DNA of 64,000 nucleotides from Gemmatimonadota bacterium (GCA_007121555.1 SKKH01000100.1:1-64000), one strand, 5' to 3'. Positions 36,181-48,642 are shown, counted from the first letter of the stretch. Notes: generated by a model from the sequence alone, not told the origin. Program-made: numbers and translations.

Positions 36181-37586
36181 GGAAAGCAGAAGGAGTCGGA
36201 GGAGGCGTCTCCACCCTGGAGCCGAACCTGGTGAGGCCGGATCCCCGTTTCGGTCTCCAGAAAGAAGCGCTGGTCCAGCGAAAAGGTGCCGTCCGTTCCG
36301 TTGGTGGCCAGGGCCATCCAGCCGCGGATTCCCTCCGGATAGAACTGGGCATCCCACGGCGAATAGAGGGAGTTCGTCACGTAGACCCGCTGTCCGTCGC
36401 GGCTTACCTCCACCATCTGGGGACCGCCGTTCAATTCCCGTGACTCATCGTTGGGGTGACCCGTCCTGCGCACGATCCCCCCGAGCCGGAGGGAGCCGGT
36501 CTTTTTCGGGTGAAAGGGATCGGAGACATCGAAGCGGAGGAGCTCCCCCGTGCCCCAGCAGGAGACGTAGAGCGTCCGGTCGTCGAGTGAGAGGTTCAGG
36601 TCCGTGATGAGGGGCGGGACCGCGCCGAATCCCTTCAGCAGGGGAGGGAGGAGACCCGGATCGGCCGGCTCCGCAGGGATCTCGATCACCTTGCGCACCG
36701 CCCATCGGCTCCTGCCGTTCCTCCCCTCGCGATACCAGAGCCAGACGGAGGCCGAAAGGTCCTCCAGCGAGATCACCACTCCGGCGAACCCATAGGCCTT
36801 TCCCGGATTGCGAGCTGGACGGAGTTCGAGGGTCATCTGGTACTGGGCACCCAGCTCCAGCGTCTGGACGTGGCGGCGGCGCCGGAGGTCCCAGACATGG
36901 AGGGCATTGCCATACTTGCCGCCGAGCAGGAGTTCGGGATCCAGACCGTTCCGGACCATCTTCGGGGTCCCCCATTCACTGGTCACCACGGTGTCCTGAC
37001 CGAGATGCCACGCAAAGTCATAGCTGAGGAACTGGGGCCCCCGATCCAGCTCCCACGCTCCTCGGGGTTCGAAGGTCTCGTGGTCCAGTACGAAGATGCC
37101 GCCGGGCCCATCGCCGTCAGGCGCGCCCAATCCGTTCAGGTAGACTCCATCCGGCCCGCAGTGTACGGAATGGGGAGCCGAGTACCCGGTGCGCTCCATC
37201 AGCTCCTCCGGCTCGATCATCTTCACGAGACGGGGGGACCTGGGATCCGGCCGGGTATCAAGGACATGAATGCGGGAGGAATGGATCCCCGGAAGGATCA
37301 GGTAGCGCCGCTCCACATGGGCATGGGGGGCCCAGGGGCAGAGGTGGGAGCTGCAGGCGTTCCAGCCGAAGTGGTGCAGTTCGTCGCCGGGGAAGGGCAT
37401 CTCGACCCTGCCGACCATGGTCCCATAGGCGTCTGAGCCAGGGTCGACATCAACGACCCCCAGCGCGTCGGGGCGGCCGTCGTTCGCGGCGTTGAGGAGA
37501 GCCACGTAGGCCAGGGTCTCGCGAGGCGCGGAGGCGGCGAGCCGCGGGGAGGGATAGAACGTCGGGTCCGGTCGGAAGGGGGACAT
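36177..37586 (-). CDS. selenium-binding protein 56 / methanethiol oxidase family
   Basis: ELHHFGWNACSSHLCPWAPHAHVERRYLILPGIHSSRIHVLDTRPDPRSPRLVKMIEPEELMERTGYSAPHSVHCGPDGVYLNGLG...DFAWHLGQDTVVTSEWGTPKMVRNGLDPELLLGGKYGNALHVWDLRRRRHVQTL. Confidence 0.92.
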   Translation of the reverse strand: MSPFRPDPTFYPSPRLAASAPRETLAYVALLNAANDGRPDALGVVDVDPGSDAYGTMVGRVEMPFPGDELHHFGWNACSSHLCPWAPHAHVERRYLILPGIHSSRIHVLDTRPDPRSPRLVKMIEPEELMERTGYSAPHSVHCGPDGVYLNGLGAPDGDGPGGIFVLDHETFEPRGAWELDRGPQFLSYDFAWHLGQDTVVTSEWGTPKMVRNGLDPELLLGGKYGNALHVWDLRRRRHVQTLELGAQYQMTLELRPARNPGKAYGFAGVVISLEDLSASVWLWYREGRNGRSRWAVRKVIEIPAEPADPGLLPPLLKGFGAVPPLITDLNLSLDDRTLYVSCWGTGELLRFDVSDPFHPKKTGSLRLGGIVRRTGHPNDESRELNGGPQMVEVSRDGQRVYVTNSLYSPWDAQFYPEGIRGWMALATNGTDGTFSLDQRFFLETETGIRPHQVRLQGGDASSDSFCFP

Positions 37587-37693
37587 GAGAGCATCTCCGG
37601 GTGAAGTCGTGAGGGTGGCCTTCCTCAGCGATTGCGGGAGAATGCCGTCCAACCGGACATCGAGGAGCAGCGACCGGCCAATCCCCCGGTCTC

Positions 37694-40339
<2,646 letters not shown>

Positions 40340-40348
40340 GGGAAGGGA

Positions 40349-40957
40349 TCACGGGGGGGCCGCGTGTGATCCGGGGTTGTCGGATCCAGACGTCCCCTCC
40401 CCTGAAATGTAGAGGAGCAGCCAGGCCCGGGCCTTGACCCAGTCCCGCCGCACAGTGCGCTCGGAGAGGCCGAGCGCCATCGCGATATCGGCCTCCACCA
40501 TCCCACCGAACACCCGACACTCCACCACCATGCGCTGCCGGGGCTCCAGCGACTCCAGGGCCTCGTGGAGGGCGAGGATCTCGTGCGTCTCATCGCCGGG
40601 GACACCCATGAGCTCATCGTGGAGGGTGGCACGGATCCACCCTCCTTCGCGCTTGTGAGCCGCCCGGGCGCGGGCATGGTCCACCAGGACCTGCCGCATG
40701 GCCCGGGCCGCGATGGCCAGGAAGTGGGCCCGATCTCGGGCATCGAGGCGTTGGCTCGGGGCGAGCTTCAGGTAGGCCTCGTGGACGAGATCGGTGGGCG
40801 TCAGGGTGTGGCCCTGCGCTTCCCGGCGGAGTTGTGCGTCGGCCAGCCTCCGAAGGTGTTGGTAGACCAGTGGGAAGACCCGGGCGAGCGCGTCGGCGTC
40901 TCCGTCCCCGGCGGAACGAAGGAGTCGGGTCACTTCCCCGGCGACGGAAGGGTCCAT
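40349..40957 (-). CDS. ECF-subfamily RNA polymerase sigma factor
   Basis: VFPLVYQHLRRLADAQLRREAQGHTLTPTDLVHEAYLKLAPSQRLDARDRAHFLAIAARAMRQVLVDHARARAAHKR...EALESLEPRQRMVVECRVFGGMVEADIAMALGLSERTVRRDW. Confidence 0.92.
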   Translation of the reverse strand: MDPSVAGEVTRLLRSAGDGDADALARVFPLVYQHLRRLADAQLRREAQGHTLTPTDLVHEAYLKLAPSQRLDARDRAHFLAIAARAMRQVLVDHARARAAHKREGGWIRATLHDELMGVPGDETHEILALHEALESLEPRQRMVVECRVFGGMVEADIAMALGLSERTVRRDWVKARAWLLLYISGEGTSGSDNPGSHAAPP

Positions 40958-41455
40958 GGAACGGCACCGGAAAGGGAGATCACCTGCCTCCGAAAGTATG
41001 CATCCATCCGAAGCATTCGTCGAGCCCCGGATGTCCGCTTCGCGACTGCTCTTCCGCAGAGCGGTATACAGCCAGCCCGAAGGGTGGCGCCGGGATCGGT
41101 GGCCGCCGGGTCGAAGGGCGCAGCAGGGACGACCTGTTTACCTCGAAGTACGAGAGAGGAGTGGGGTCATGAGCATGGTGGGAGAGGAGATATGGCAGGT
41201 TCCTCACGGGCGCCCAAGGATCTTCGGCGGACCCTGGTCACCGCAAGGTCACCGGATTCGGGATCTTCTGGCTCGAAGCCTGGTTTCTTTCGAATGGTCG
41301 GGCCTCGTGAGGCCGGAAAGGAGGGTGCCCGGACTCGGGTCGATCAAGGGCGTGGCGGCCTCTGCGGGAGAATGAGCCATGGTGGCCCAGCTCTTTCGCC
41401 GCGCACTCGCCGGTGTCCTGGACTCGTGGGTGAGTCCGTTGGAGAGGGTTTTCGC

Positions 41456-43258
41456 ATGAACGGGTTCTCCTGGCCCACGCTCGCTGCTTCTGCGAGGAGG
41501 ATCCCGGGTCAACTCCGGAGCCGAGGGGTCTTCAGGGCGGGCCTTGCCTATCTTGTTGCCTCCGGGGTGATCGTCCAGGTATCCGCCGCCACCTTTCCAG
41601 CCCTCACGATCCCGACCTGGGTCCTCAGCCTGGAGATCCTGTTTCTGGCCCTGGGGTTCCCGGTGGCGGTCGGGGTGGCGTGGAGCTTCGGGGTCCCTCC
41701 GCAAACCAGAGACTGGCTCGGAATGGCCACGCTCGATCATGGGGGCGGGGGGGATCCTTCCTTCTCACCCCGCGCGCCATGGGGGTCCGGTCACGGGACC
41801 GTTCGCGCGAGCGACGCTCCTGGGTCCAGCACGAAGCGTTCGCCCGCCGCACCGGCCATCGCCGCGCTTCCCTTCCTGGACCGGAGTCCCGACGGGAGCC
41901 ATCAGTTCCTTGGCGATGGGGTGGCTGACGAACTGATCGGAGTACTGGCTCGCATGCCGGGGCTGCGAGTGGTCGCCCGTACCTCCTCCTTCGGGTTCCG
42001 CGACGGAGTCGCAGATGTTCGCGAGATCGCCCACCGGCTGGGGGTGGACTTCCTGCTGGAGGGAAGTGTTCGCGTGGTTGGGGACCGCATGCGAATGACG
42101 GCCCAGCTCATCGAGGCGAGGGCTGGGACGGTGGTGTGGGCCGGGAGCTGTGAGCGGACTCTGGTGGACCTCATCGAGGTTCAGCAAGGGCTGGCACGAG
42201 AGGTGGTAGGTGCACTCTGTCAACATCTGGGACAGTCCTTCTGCCCCCCGAACGACCTCCCGGGTCGGTCCGGAGGAGGCTCCGATAATCCGACGGCGCA
42301 CAAACTCTACCTCCGCGGTCGTGCGCGCTGGAATGAACGGACTCCTCACGCCTTGCGGCAGGCGATCCGATACTTCGAGCGGGCTCTGGCCCTGGACCCC
42401 CTTTTTGCGCAGGCTCACGCCGGAATCGCTGACGCAAACTCCATCCTCACCGAACACGGTATCGTTCCTCCATCCGAGGGCCTTGCCAGGGCACGCCTGG
42501 CAGCGGCCGAGGCGATCCGCCTCGCTCCCGATCTGTCGGAAGCGCGCATGGCCGAGGCCCTCGTCCGCCAGCTCGAGGGCGACTGGGCGGGAGCGGCGGG
42601 GGAGTTTCGAGCCGCCATCGCACTGAACCCAGCGTTGGCGCCGGCACGCCAGCGTCTGGCGCTGCTTCTGGCCTGGACAGGTCGACCCGACGAAGCCCGG
42701 GAGGTCATCAGGGACGCTCTCGCCATCGACCCCCTATCCCCTGCGGTGGCCGTGTCGGAGGGATGGATCGAGTACTACGCCCGAGACCTGGATCTCGCTC
42801 AGCGGCGGCTCGGGGAAGCGGTGGAGGAGTATCCGTGGCTGGAAAGCGCCCGATGCGGGCTCGGGCTGGTTCACCTCTCCCGCGGGGATCCGGCGCAGGC
42901 GGTGGAGGTGCTCCAGCGGGCGCCTGAGGGCGGGGCTCCCTCCAGTGCGCAGACCGCCCTCCTGAGTCATGCCCTGGCCCGATCGGGCCGCGTTGCGGAC
43001 GCGCTGGAGCGGGTCGATGCCCCTGCGAGTGAGGGAGGTTTCGCTTCCTTCTCCCCCTATTACCGTGCCGTGGTCCACCTCGGGTTCGGAGAGCGGGAGC
43101 AAGCGTTGGCGGCACTGGAGGAGGCCGTGGCGGAGGGAGCACCCCAGCGAGCCTACCTCGGGGTCGAACCCATCTTCGATCCGCTCAGGGGGCTCCCCCG
43201 GTTCACTCGCATCCTCGAGGAGTGTGGCTTCACACCTCGAGCATTCCAGGACCGGTGA
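41456..43258 (+). CDS. TolB-like plus TPR protein with N-terminal TM region
   Basis: Two TM segments, then AIAALPFLDRSPDGSHQFLGDGVADELIGVLARMPGLRVVARTSSFGFRDGVADVREIAHRLGVDFLLEGSVRVVGDRMRMTAQLI..., then TPRs. Confidence 0.8.
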   Translation: MNGFSWPTLAASARRIPGQLRSRGVFRAGLAYLVASGVIVQVSAATFPALTIPTWVLSLEILFLALGFPVAVGVAWSFGVPPQTRDWLGMATLDHGGGGDPSFSPRAPWGSGHGTVRASDAPGSSTKRSPAAPAIAALPFLDRSPDGSHQFLGDGVADELIGVLARMPGLRVVARTSSFGFRDGVADVREIAHRLGVDFLLEGSVRVVGDRMRMTAQLIEARAGTVVWAGSCERTLVDLIEVQQGLAREVVGALCQHLGQSFCPPNDLPGRSGGGSDNPTAHKLYLRGRARWNERTPHALRQAIRYFERALALDPLFAQAHAGIADANSILTEHGIVPPSEGLARARLAAAEAIRLAPDLSEARMAEALVRQLEGDWAGAAGEFRAAIALNPALAPARQRLALLLAWTGRPDEAREVIRDALAIDPLSPAVAVSEGWIEYYARDLDLAQRRLGEAVEEYPWLESARCGLGLVHLSRGDPAQAVEVLQRAPEGGAPSSAQTALLSHALARSGRVADALERVDAPASEGGFASFSPYYRAVVHLGFGEREQALAALEEAVAEGAPQRAYLGVEPIFDPLRGLPRFTRILEECGFTPRAFQDR

Positions 43259-43260
43259 CG

Positions 43261-44409
43261 TCAACGGCCGCTTCGGGCTTCGTCCTCGACGTGAAAGATT
43301 TCGCGAGAGCCGAACCCCTTGATGTCAAGTTCGCCCATCGGGCGGACCACGAAGTCGTCGCGAATCCGTTCCGCCGTCTCGGGCCCGATCAGGATCTGCA
43401 TGGGCTCGCACTGCTGTTCGAGGCGTGCGGCCAGATTCACAGCGGGCCCGAAGATGTCGTAGACGTATTTCTGGACTCCTACGATGGAGCCGATCACCGG
43501 CCCGGTCCCCATTCCGATCCGGCAGAGCCACCGATGATGGGAGGCTCGGTTCCGCTTCTCGAGAAAGCGCCGCATGCGAAGGGCTGCATGGGCGAGATTT
43601 CGCGCGTGATCCGGATCCGGCTCGGGGACCCCAGCGACAGCCATGTAGGCATCGCCGATGGTCTTGATCCGCTCACACCGAAAGTGTTCGACGATGCGGT
43701 CGAACGACGAGAAGATGTCGTTCAATTCGGCGATCAGGGCGCTGGGATCGCGGGAGATGGCCATCTCGGTAAACCCGACGAAGTCGAGCATGAGGACCGA
43801 GGCGGACGAATATGACCGGGGTGTGGTCGTGCCGGAGTCGAGGAGTTCGTCGTAGACGGAACGCGGCATGATGTTGAGGAGGAGCTTCTCGGCCCGGACC
43901 TTCTCCTGTTCCAGGTCCCGGGCCTGGCGTTCCATCATCCGGCTGTACGAGTCGAGCATGTACTCCGCTTCCTTCTGTCGGACGATGCTGGTTCCCTCGA
44001 CAAGCACCACGGGCCGAGCATCGATCTCGGCACCGCGGAACTCGAGGGCGATGGGGATAGGACGAGGACCCGAACTGGCCTCGGCTTCGAGTCGGTAGGG
44101 CCGACCCCGGGAGATCCGGTCGGCAAGACGCGCAGAGTCCAGGTGGGAAAGCCGACGGGGAAGGGTGTCGCTCGGGTTCAGTCCGTTGGTGGCTCCCGGC
44201 ACGGACTCGCCAGGAGGTCCCGGGGCCTCGGTGGGATCGGGCAGGAGACCGTCCCCAGTGTCCTCGGCATGCCCGACGATGCACCCTCCCGGTGGAAACC
44301 ACTGGTGAAAGCGTGGGTTCTCGAAGATCAGTTGCAGGGTGTCGGCACGGGCCACAGCGACAGCCGTATGAAGGCTGTCCACCACGGAGCGCTCAACTGC
44401 TCGAATCAT
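43261..44409 (-). CDS. class III adenylate/guanylate cyclase with N-terminal PAS-like sensory region
   Basis: EKVRAEKLLLNIMPRSVYDELLDSGTTTPRSYSSASVLMLDFVGFTEMAISRDPSALIAELNDIFSSFDRIVEHFRCERIKTIGDAYMAVAGVPEPDPDHARNLAHAAL...GPVIGSIVGVQKYVYDIFGPAVNLAARLEQQC. Confidence 0.92.
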   Translation of the reverse strand: MIRAVERSVVDSLHTAVAVARADTLQLIFENPRFHQWFPPGGCIVGHAEDTGDGLLPDPTEAPGPPGESVPGATNGLNPSDTLPRRLSHLDSARLADRISRGRPYRLEAEASSGPRPIPIALEFRGAEIDARPVVLVEGTSIVRQKEAEYMLDSYSRMMERQARDLEQEKVRAEKLLLNIMPRSVYDELLDSGTTTPRSYSSASVLMLDFVGFTEMAISRDPSALIAELNDIFSSFDRIVEHFRCERIKTIGDAYMAVAGVPEPDPDHARNLAHAALRMRRFLEKRNRASHHRWLCRIGMGTGPVIGSIVGVQKYVYDIFGPAVNLAARLEQQCEPMQILIGPETAERIRDDFVVRPMGELDIKGFGSREIFHVEDEARSGR

Positions 44410-44833
44410 GTGCCGACTCCACCACCCGTGCTCGAAGACCGAGGACGTGGGACTCGATCCTGGCGATGTCGATTGGGGAGATCGCATGGTCCTCCAGGGT
44501 CTCCCGGAGGAGAAGGAGCATCTCGTCGAAGTCCGAGGGGGTGATTCCGAGACCCCGATGGGCCCGCTCGATGTGGTCGTCGGAGTACGATGCGGGGCCC
44601 CCCATGATCGCCGAGATGAATCGGGTCTGGTGGTCGATCAGTCTCCGGGTGTCGACCCCTGCGAAGTGTCGTGACAGCCGGTCCGACTCGAGGACCTTCT
44701 CGTAGAACGCCGAGACCAGGAGCCGGACCCGCGCAAACCCCCCGAATCTCGCAAAGAGCGAATGCGCGCTCGGGGGAGCGCTTCCGACCGTCCCCGGGCC
44801 GGTCTCTTCGGGTATCGCAGCTTCAGCGCGCAT
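44393..44833 (-). CDS. group I truncated hemoglobin-like protein, overlapping the cyclase start
   Basis: SLFARFGGFARVRLLVSAFYEKVLESDRLSRHFAGVDTRRLIDHQTRFISAIMGGPASYSDDHIERAHRGLGITPSDFDEMLLLLRETLED; proximal His in H-x-GLGI context; 17-bp overlap with the cyclase. Confidence 0.85.
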   Translation of the reverse strand: MRAEAAIPEETGPGTVGSAPPSAHSLFARFGGFARVRLLVSAFYEKVLESDRLSRHFAGVDTRRLIDHQTRFISAIMGGPASYSDDHIERAHRGLGITPSDFDEMLLLLRETLEDHAISPIDIARIESHVLGLRARVVESAHDSSS

Positions 44834-45086
44834 CGCTCCCTCCCGGTGTACCGGCCACCCGTTCACGTGACGTGTTCCGAGAGAGACTGCGAGATTCTGG
44901 GGCTTAAAGCGGACAGAGGGGAAACGACCAGGTGTGGAGTGAACCCCTGCGTACCGAGGAAGGGCCCTGCTTTTCACTTGCTCTCTGCAAAGGCCCGGGA
45001 CTACCTTCGACTCCGGTATGAAAGGGCTATGAGATCCCCTCGCCCGCCACGTTCGCCGGGAGCCCACCCCTCAGCCGTCGGAGGTC

Positions 45087-45548
45087 ATGTGTATGATCCG
45101 TATCCCCTGGGAGCCGACTCGAGTTCACACCCCCGCCCTGACCCTGTTCCTCATTGTTTTCGTTGGGGCCTGCGGCAATGGAGCCCCGGCCGACGATGGA
45201 GAGCCCCGGGTCTTTTTTGAACAGCCTCGGGACGGAGAGGTGCTCACCGGCACGGTGGAGGTCGTCTTCGGGAGCCAGAACGTCGAGATCCGCGCCATCC
45301 CCGATGAGTTCGACCAGCCGCGGGAGGGAGTGGTCCACTACCACCTGGGCTACAACACCGATTGCCTGCCACCGGGAACTGTGATTCCGGAAGCGGATCC
45401 CTGGATCCACTTCGGAGATGGGAGCAATGAGATCGAGATGCCCCTTCCACCTGGTGAATACCGCCTCACGGTGCAGGCCGGCGACGACGAGCACAGGACC
45501 CTGGAAGGCCTCTGCGAGACCATCCATATCACCGTCCAGCCGGACTGA
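45087..45548 (+). CDS. DUF4399-type secreted/lipoprotein
   Basis: Signal LTLFLIVFVGACG; PRVFFEQPRDGEVLTGTVEVVFGSQNVEI...VHYHLGYNTDCLPPGTVIPEADPWIHFGDGSNEIEMPLPPGEYRLTVQAGDDEHRTLEGLCETI. Confidence 0.7.
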   Translation: MCMIRIPWEPTRVHTPALTLFLIVFVGACGNGAPADDGEPRVFFEQPRDGEVLTGTVEVVFGSQNVEIRAIPDEFDQPREGVVHYHLGYNTDCLPPGTVIPEADPWIHFGDGSNEIEMPLPPGEYRLTVQAGDDEHRTLEGLCETIHITVQPD

Positions 45549-45708
45549 AGACGGCCGGGACGGCAGTCTCATCGGGAAGCGGGGGCTCGGACGATTTTTC
45601 TTGCCCCTCATCGAGGTGAAGAGGAATCTTGGTGGTTGCGTGGCCCGTCCGCCCTGAGCCACTGAAGTTGCGCTCCGTTCCCGCCCCGATCCCCCCTGGA
45701 GACCCGCC

Positions 45709-46140
45709 ATGCCGAACCGACGACCCCACGACCACTTCGTGGCCTCCCTCTTCAAGGTCGAGATCGAAGGTGTGACCCAGGGCGCCTTCACTGCCATGGA
45801 GGGGCTTGAGGTCGAGGTGGATGTGGCCCAGTACGCGGACGGAGACGACCGGATCATGCGGAAGCGGCCCGGCCGGATTCACTACGGAAACCTGGTGCTG
45901 AAGCGAGGCTACGTGGATTCGGATGAGCTCTGGGCCTGGTTCAAGGCCGTTCTGGATGGCAAGGTGGAGCGGAAGGCCGGCTCGGTGATCCTGTGCAACG
46001 ACGCCGGCGATGAGGTCCACCGGTACAACTTCTTCGAGGGGTGGCCGTGCAAATGGAAGGGCTTCACCTTCGACGCCAGGTCCTCGGACACTCTGGTCGA
46101 GGAACTCCATATCGCCGTCGAAAAGATCGAGCGCGGTTGA
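45709..46140 (+). CDS. phage tail / contractile injection system inner-tube protein (T4 gp19-like)
   Basis: HFVASLFKVEIEGVTQGAFTAMEGLEVEVDVAQYADGDDRIMRKRPGRIHYGNLVLKRGYVDSDELWAWFKAVLDGKVERKAGSVILCNDAGDEVHRYNFFEGWPCKWKGFTFDARSSDTLVEELHIAVEKIERG. Confidence 0.85.
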   Translation: MPNRRPHDHFVASLFKVEIEGVTQGAFTAMEGLEVEVDVAQYADGDDRIMRKRPGRIHYGNLVLKRGYVDSDELWAWFKAVLDGKVERKAGSVILCNDAGDEVHRYNFFEGWPCKWKGFTFDARSSDTLVEELHIAVEKIERG

Positions 46141-46219
46141 GGGCGGGGACGGCTCCCTTCCCTCGCCGCGGTCCGCGACCCGCTTCCCAGCATCCCGCAC
46201 CCGCAGCCCTCATCCCGAC

Positions 46220-46900
46220 ATGACCTGCTGCGGTCACTGCCAGGACGCGGAGGGCTTCTTCAACGATTGGACCGCACGCCGGGAGCTTCGGCGGTACCGC
46301 CGAAAGGGCCCGACGAAGTCCACCCAGCTCCTCCTCGGACCCCTCCGGCCCGACGCGGGCGGCGCCACCCTCCTGGATGTGGGTGGGGGGATCGGAGCCA
46401 TCCAGCACGAGCTCTTCGGGGAAGGGCTCGCCGAGGCCGTCCAGGTGGATGCTTCGTCGCCCTACCTGGCTGTAGCCCGCAAGGAGGCGGAGCGGTCGGG
46501 ACACGGCGAACGGGCCGCGTTCGTCCACGGGGACTTCGTGGAGATGTCGGGCGAGTTCTCCAGGGCCGACCTGGTCACGCTGGACCGTGTGATCTGTTGC
46601 TATCCGTACCTGGAAGCCCTGCTCGAGGCCTCCATGGACCGGGCTCGCCGGGTCGTGGGGCTGGTCTATCCTCGGGAGCGTTGGGGCACCCGTATGGCCA
46701 TGAAGGTGGGCAACTTCTGGTTCCGCGTCCGAGGGAGCGCCTTTCGGCTCTACCTGCATTCACCCGATCGGGTGGGCGCCCTCCTCCGTGAGGGCGGATT
46801 CGAGCTCGAGGAGCGGGCTCACACCTTCATCTGGAGGGTGGAGATCTATCGCCGGACCGCCGGGGATCGGCCGCGCCCATCGCGGGGCGAGGAGGGTTGA
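46220..46900 (+). CDS. class I SAM-dependent methyltransferase
   Basis: GATLLDVGGGIGAIQHELFGEGLAEAVQVDASSPYLAVARKEAER...DLVTLDRVICCYPYLEALLEAS. Confidence 0.85.
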   Translation: MTCCGHCQDAEGFFNDWTARRELRRYRRKGPTKSTQLLLGPLRPDAGGATLLDVGGGIGAIQHELFGEGLAEAVQVDASSPYLAVARKEAERSGHGERAAFVHGDFVEMSGEFSRADLVTLDRVICCYPYLEALLEASMDRARRVVGLVYPRERWGTRMAMKVGNFWFRVRGSAFRLYLHSPDRVGALLREGGFELEERAHTFIWRVEIYRRTAGDRPRPSRGEEG

Positions 46901-46904
46901 ACTC

Positions 46905-47390
46905 GTGAGTGCCCCGTCCCCGACGCTTCCGGTGCTGTCCTTGGGGCTGTCGGCTCTCGTGTTCGGAGGAGCGGGGCTGGTCTTCCTGGTGAATCCCGGC
47001 TTCCTCGCTCACGCGGGTGTGGAGTTCTCCGGGCCGGCCGGGGCCGTCGAGATCCGTGCCTTCCATGGTGGGCTGGAGTTGGGGATCGCAGCCTTCCTGG
47101 GCTTGTGCGCCTTCCGAGGCGGATGGCACCGAGTCGGCCTCTTCGCTCAGATCGCCATGTTCGGTGGCCTCGCATCGGGGCGTCTGGTGGGCATGGCGCT
47201 GGATCCCGGCGCAATCGGACCTCTCATGACGGCCCTCACCGTGGCGGAGGGGTTCGGGGTCGCGGTCGGTCTCCTGGCCCTCCGCCGCGCCCCCTGCCGC
47301 CTCTCCACCCCTTCCGATCAGACGGCTAGCCGTCCAGGCCGTACTGCTCCCGGGCCAGATCCCCCAGCCCGGCCGAATCCAGGCGGGTGA
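46905..47390 (+). CDS. DUF4345-like integral membrane protein
   Basis: VLSLGLSALVFGGAGLVFLVNPGFLAHAGVEFSGPAGAVEIRAFHGGLELGIAAFLGLCAFRGGWHRVGLFAQIAMFGGLASGRLVGMALDPG; GTG start. Confidence 0.65.
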   Translation: MSAPSPTLPVLSLGLSALVFGGAGLVFLVNPGFLAHAGVEFSGPAGAVEIRAFHGGLELGIAAFLGLCAFRGGWHRVGLFAQIAMFGGLASGRLVGMALDPGAIGPLMTALTVAEGFGVAVGLLALRRAPCRLSTPSDQTASRPGRTAPGPDPPARPNPGG

Positions 47391-48642
47391 GGGGCGCCAG
47401 GAAGGTCACCTGGATCACCCCTGGATGCCGTCCGATCTCGATTCCACCCGTGATGGTGGCCCGGTTTCGGACCTCCGGTACGCTCATGCCCAGGAGCTCG
47501 GCGGCTCTCCGGAGGCCGTTCTCGGTGGCCGCGTTCAGATCCGGGCCGGTGCCCACGACGGAAATGGGAGCCAGCGTCTCCATGGTGATCCCTCGGCTCT
47601 CGGCCACCTGCCGGGCCCGGGCTTCTTCGTCGGGAGTCAGGGGCCTGGCCAGGGGCGGAAGGTCTTCAGCCAGAGGAAAGAGGACGGGACCCTCGAGACC
47701 CTTCCCCTGGGCACCCGCACCCTTCAGGAGATCGACCTGGAGGGTCACCGATCCCGAGACATCGGCGGTGTGGCCGGCGATCTCCCCGTCGCCCTGCATG
47801 GCGTGCATGTCGCCGACGTAGATTCCCGCACCGGGCACCCGGACCGGGGCCACGACGATGGCGCCTTCGCGGACGGCATCGATGTCCATGTGGCCATCGG
47901 TCCGGTGGGCCAGGTCCTCGGCCTGGATTCCATATTCATGGGGTGCGTCGATGAGGGCGGATCCGAAGTCACCCGCGTTGTGGGAGTCGGGGAAGGGAAT
48001 GGAGGGTGTGGTCCCCAGTTGCCCCAGGAAGGGACGGAGCCGCACCGGAATCCCCACCAGGTCATGGGGAGCCCAGACGAGAATGGAGTGCTGCACCGAA
48101 TCGTCGGGCAGGGCGGCCCACCGGTCCGCGTCCCGGCCCATGGCCTCGGCAGTCTCCTTGTCGACGGTGACCCCGACTCGCCGGGTCTCATCGAAGAGCA
48201 CCGTGTACCCGTTCACCATCCGGAACGGGGTGATGGGATCCCCCGTGTCGACATCCCGGACGGCCTCCTGTCCCACCCCCTCCACCCGGGTTTCGGGACG
48301 GAGTTTGTCGGTCTTCGGGTTCCTGGCGGCCACATAGGGGTCTCCCAGGAAGTGGCCCTCTACGAACTCGTCGTGGCCCGAGGCGGTCGCCAGGGAGGTG
48401 ACCGTGATGTCCCGGATCCGGATCACCACCGCGTCTCCGGGTTCGGCTCCCTCCACCGCCACCGGCTGGGTCACCTCGTGACCCCCGTGCAGCCGAGGGG
48501 TGATCATGGGACCCCAGCAGCCGGGAGCCGTGTTCGCGATGATGACACCCCCGTCCTGGACCGGTCCGAGCATGGGCTTCTTCGGATCCAGCACACCGTT
48601 GGTGAACGACGAGACGAGTACGTTCCGTTTGGCTGAATTCAT
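47326..48642 (-). CDS. acetamidase/formamidase family protein
   Basis: PGCWGPMITPRLHGGHEVTQPVAVEGAEPGDAVVIRIRDI...GAGIYVGDMHAMQGDGEIAGHTADVSGSVTLQVDLLKG... Confidence 0.9.
   Translation of the reverse strand: MNSAKRNVLVSSFTNGVLDPKKPMLGPVQDGGVIIANTAPGCWGPMITPRLHGGHEVTQPVAVEGAEPGDAVVIRIRDITVTSLATASGHDEFVEGHFLGDPYVAARNPKTDKLRPETRVEGVGQEAVRDVDTGDPITPFRMVNGYTVLFDETRRVGVTVDKETAEAMGRDADRWAALPDDSVQHSILVWAPHDLVGIPVRLRPFLGQLGTTPSIPFPDSHNAGDFGSALIDAPHEYGIQAEDLAHRTDGHMDIDAVREGAIVVAPVRVPGAGIYVGDMHAMQGDGEIAGHTADVSGSVTLQVDLLKGAGAQGKGLEGPVLFPLAEDLPPLARPLTPDEEARARQVAESRGITMETLAPISVVGTGPDLNAATENGLRRAAELLGMSVPEVRNRATITGGIEIGRHPGVIQVTFLAPLTRLDSAGLGDLAREQYGLDG

Noticed and set aside
40565-41455. N-terminal extension of the 897-aa plus-strand ORF upstream of 41456
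   Set aside because: Extension overlaps the ECF sigma gene on the opposite strand and has no recognisable domain; ATG at 41456 precedes a TM segment and is more plausible.
45531-45562. Possible hairpin at the DUF4399 gene end (CCGTCC...GGACGG)
   Set aside because: Stem is interrupted, overlaps the stop codon and lacks a T-tract; not convincing as a terminator.
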